From: Fidelibacterota bacterium
Lineage (GTDB): Bacteria > Fidelibacterota > Marinisomatia > Marinisomatales > TCS55
Assembly (NCBI GenBank): GCA_014239435.1
Contig: JAAZYX010000003.1
Location: 62,001 to 126,000, forward strand
DNA length: 64,000 nucleotides
Direction: 5' to 3'
In this document: one piece after another, positions 63,268-64,000 of the stretch
How positions within the stretch are numbered: the first letter of the stretch is position 1
Layout: every line of letters starts with the position of its first letter
Notes under the pieces: generated by a model
Database searches by the model: none
The model's input: the letters and a program-made list of their open reading frames with translations, nothing else
Told to the model about the DNA's origin: nothing
Translations under genes and position numbers: made by a program

Positions 63268-64000
63268 ATGAAAAAGCTAACCTGCTTTTTTGCTTTTCTT
63301 GGGATGGTAACCAGTCTCTGGGCCCAGTCGGGTTCAGTTTCAGGAACGATTACAGACACAGATGGCAACGATCTTGCCGGTGCTAATGTCGTTCTGGATG
63401 GGACATCCTTAGGAACAGCTTCCGACGCGAATGGATCTTACAGCATATCCAATGTACCGTTTGGTTCTTACACTATAACGGCTTCATACATTGGGCATGA
63501 ATCTGCAAGTCAGGCCGTTCATATAGGAGGCACTGCAACAACCGTTAACTTTGAGCTCGCCGGAGAAGCTATTGCGATGGGCGGAGTTATGGTAACCGGT
63601 TCCCGCGCTGCGGGCCGTACAGCCATGAAATCCCCAACGCCGATAGATGGTTTTGATGATATGGCGCTGCGCAAACAAGGCAACGGGGATTTTACTGAAA
63701 CTCTTAAGAATCAGGTACCGTCCTTCAATGCGACACCTCTAACAGGTGATGGAGCAGCATTCGTGCGCCCGACCTCAATGAGAGGCTTGCCGCCGGACAA
63801 TATCCTTGTTCTCGTTAACTCGAAACGTAGACATCGCTCAGCGTTGATTTCACATTTTGGCGCTGCCATGAATGTTGGCGCCCATGCCGTTGATGTCGGA
63901 ATGATTCCGGGAATCGCGCTCAAGCGCCTTGAAGTTCTCCGTGACGGTGCCTCGGCACAGTATGGATCGGACGCCATTGCTGGCGTGATGAACTTCATCC
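63268..64000 (+). CDS. TonB-dependent receptor, 3' end cut by window end
   Basis: First 244 residues, frame open to the last base. A clear AAGGAG lies 7 bases before the ATG. Signal peptide MKKLTCFFAFLGMVTSLWA|Q. CarboxypepD_reg-like domain at about 24-100 (VSGTITDTDGNDLAGANVVL, YTITASYIGHES) and plug from about 115 (MVTGSRAAGRTAMKSPTPID, RGLPPDNILVLVNSKRRH, LEVLRDGASAQYGSDAIAG). The plug holds the classic GxDGxxAxYGxDAIAG form seen in receptors of proteobacterial (large vitamin/sugar) type. Barrel absent. Strong ribosome site and hairpin leader suggest high expression. Confidence 0.9.
   Translation, partial: MKKLTCFFAFLGMVTSLWAQSGSVSGTITDTDGNDLAGANVVLDGTSLGTASDANGSYSISNVPFGSYTITASYIGHESASQAVHIGGTATTVNFELAGEAIAMGGVMVTGSRAAGRTAMKSPTPIDGFDDMALRKQGNGDFTETLKNQVPSFNATPLTGDGAAFVRPTSMRGLPPDNILVLVNSKRRHRSALISHFGAAMNVGAHAVDVGMIPGIALKRLEVLRDGASAQYGSDAIAGVMNFI

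Overview
The window is ordinary chromosomal DNA from a Gram-negative, didermic bacterium of the Fibrobacterota-Chlorobiota-Bacteroidota (FCB) superphylum, quite possibly a Marinimicrobia/SAR406-like lineage; the phylum is an inference. The supporting signs are a SprA-type type IX secretion (T9SS) translocon, PorV/PorQ family barrels, secreted proteins ending in YPNPFN-type sorting domains, carboxypeptidase-regulatory TonB receptors, LptD, weak Shine-Dalgarno sequences, and a strong preference for glutamine just after the signal peptide. There is no prophage, CRISPR array or integrated island. One small REP-type transposase gene sits beside a tRNA.

Layout. 1-885: 3' part of malate dehydrogenase. 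995-6275: a tightly packed + strand operon of an ECF sigma factor, a membrane anti-sigma-like protein with HEAT repeats, and three exported proteins (an 18-residue DUF4097-like repeat protein, a bactofilin-like domain fused to an outer-membrane barrel, and a GLG-repeat protein). It looks like an envelope-sensing regulatory unit. 6272-9687: - strand housekeeping and small exported genes (Rieske protein, ElbB, QueG, a YtfJ-like protein, an outer-membrane protein).

9752-24233: a - strand cluster of exported proteins: two with sorting domains, a lipoprotein, a TonB receptor, a PorV-like barrel, an NHL-like propeller and a hypothetical. The genes overlap by 1-4 bases except at one strong hairpin terminator at 17526-17557. 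24347-40027: a second - strand operon running rdgB, sprA, an M28-type glutaminyl cyclase lipoprotein, a lipoprotein, a propeller with sorting domain, two PorV/PorQ-like barrels, a divergent polysaccharide deacetylase, an asparaginase and a secreted nuclease-like protein. Together these two clusters make a T9SS translocon, its shuttle-type barrels, several cargo proteins and a likely cargo N-terminus modifying enzyme.

40028-53000: tRNA-Phe with a partial duplicate of its 5' part and two GC-rich hairpins, a large M14-type exported peptidase, a HAD phosphatase, a Nudix hydrolase, a ROK kinase, a dienoyl-CoA-reductase-like SDR, a nucleotide-transporter/HEAT/cyclic-nucleotide-binding fusion, an UshA-like protein with altered metal ligands, an exported YidD-like fusion, tRNA-Thr, and a RAYT gene holding a perfect 28-base palindrome. 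53001-64000: FKBP isomerase, LptD, DUF2007 protein, HisS, TopA, CcmH-like protein, GlyRS and the start of another TonB receptor, cut by the window end.

The points most worth following up are the sigma/anti-sigma/beta-repeat operon, the link between glutamine at +1 of secreted proteins and the glutaminyl cyclase beside sprA, and the transporter-HEAT-cNMP fusion.
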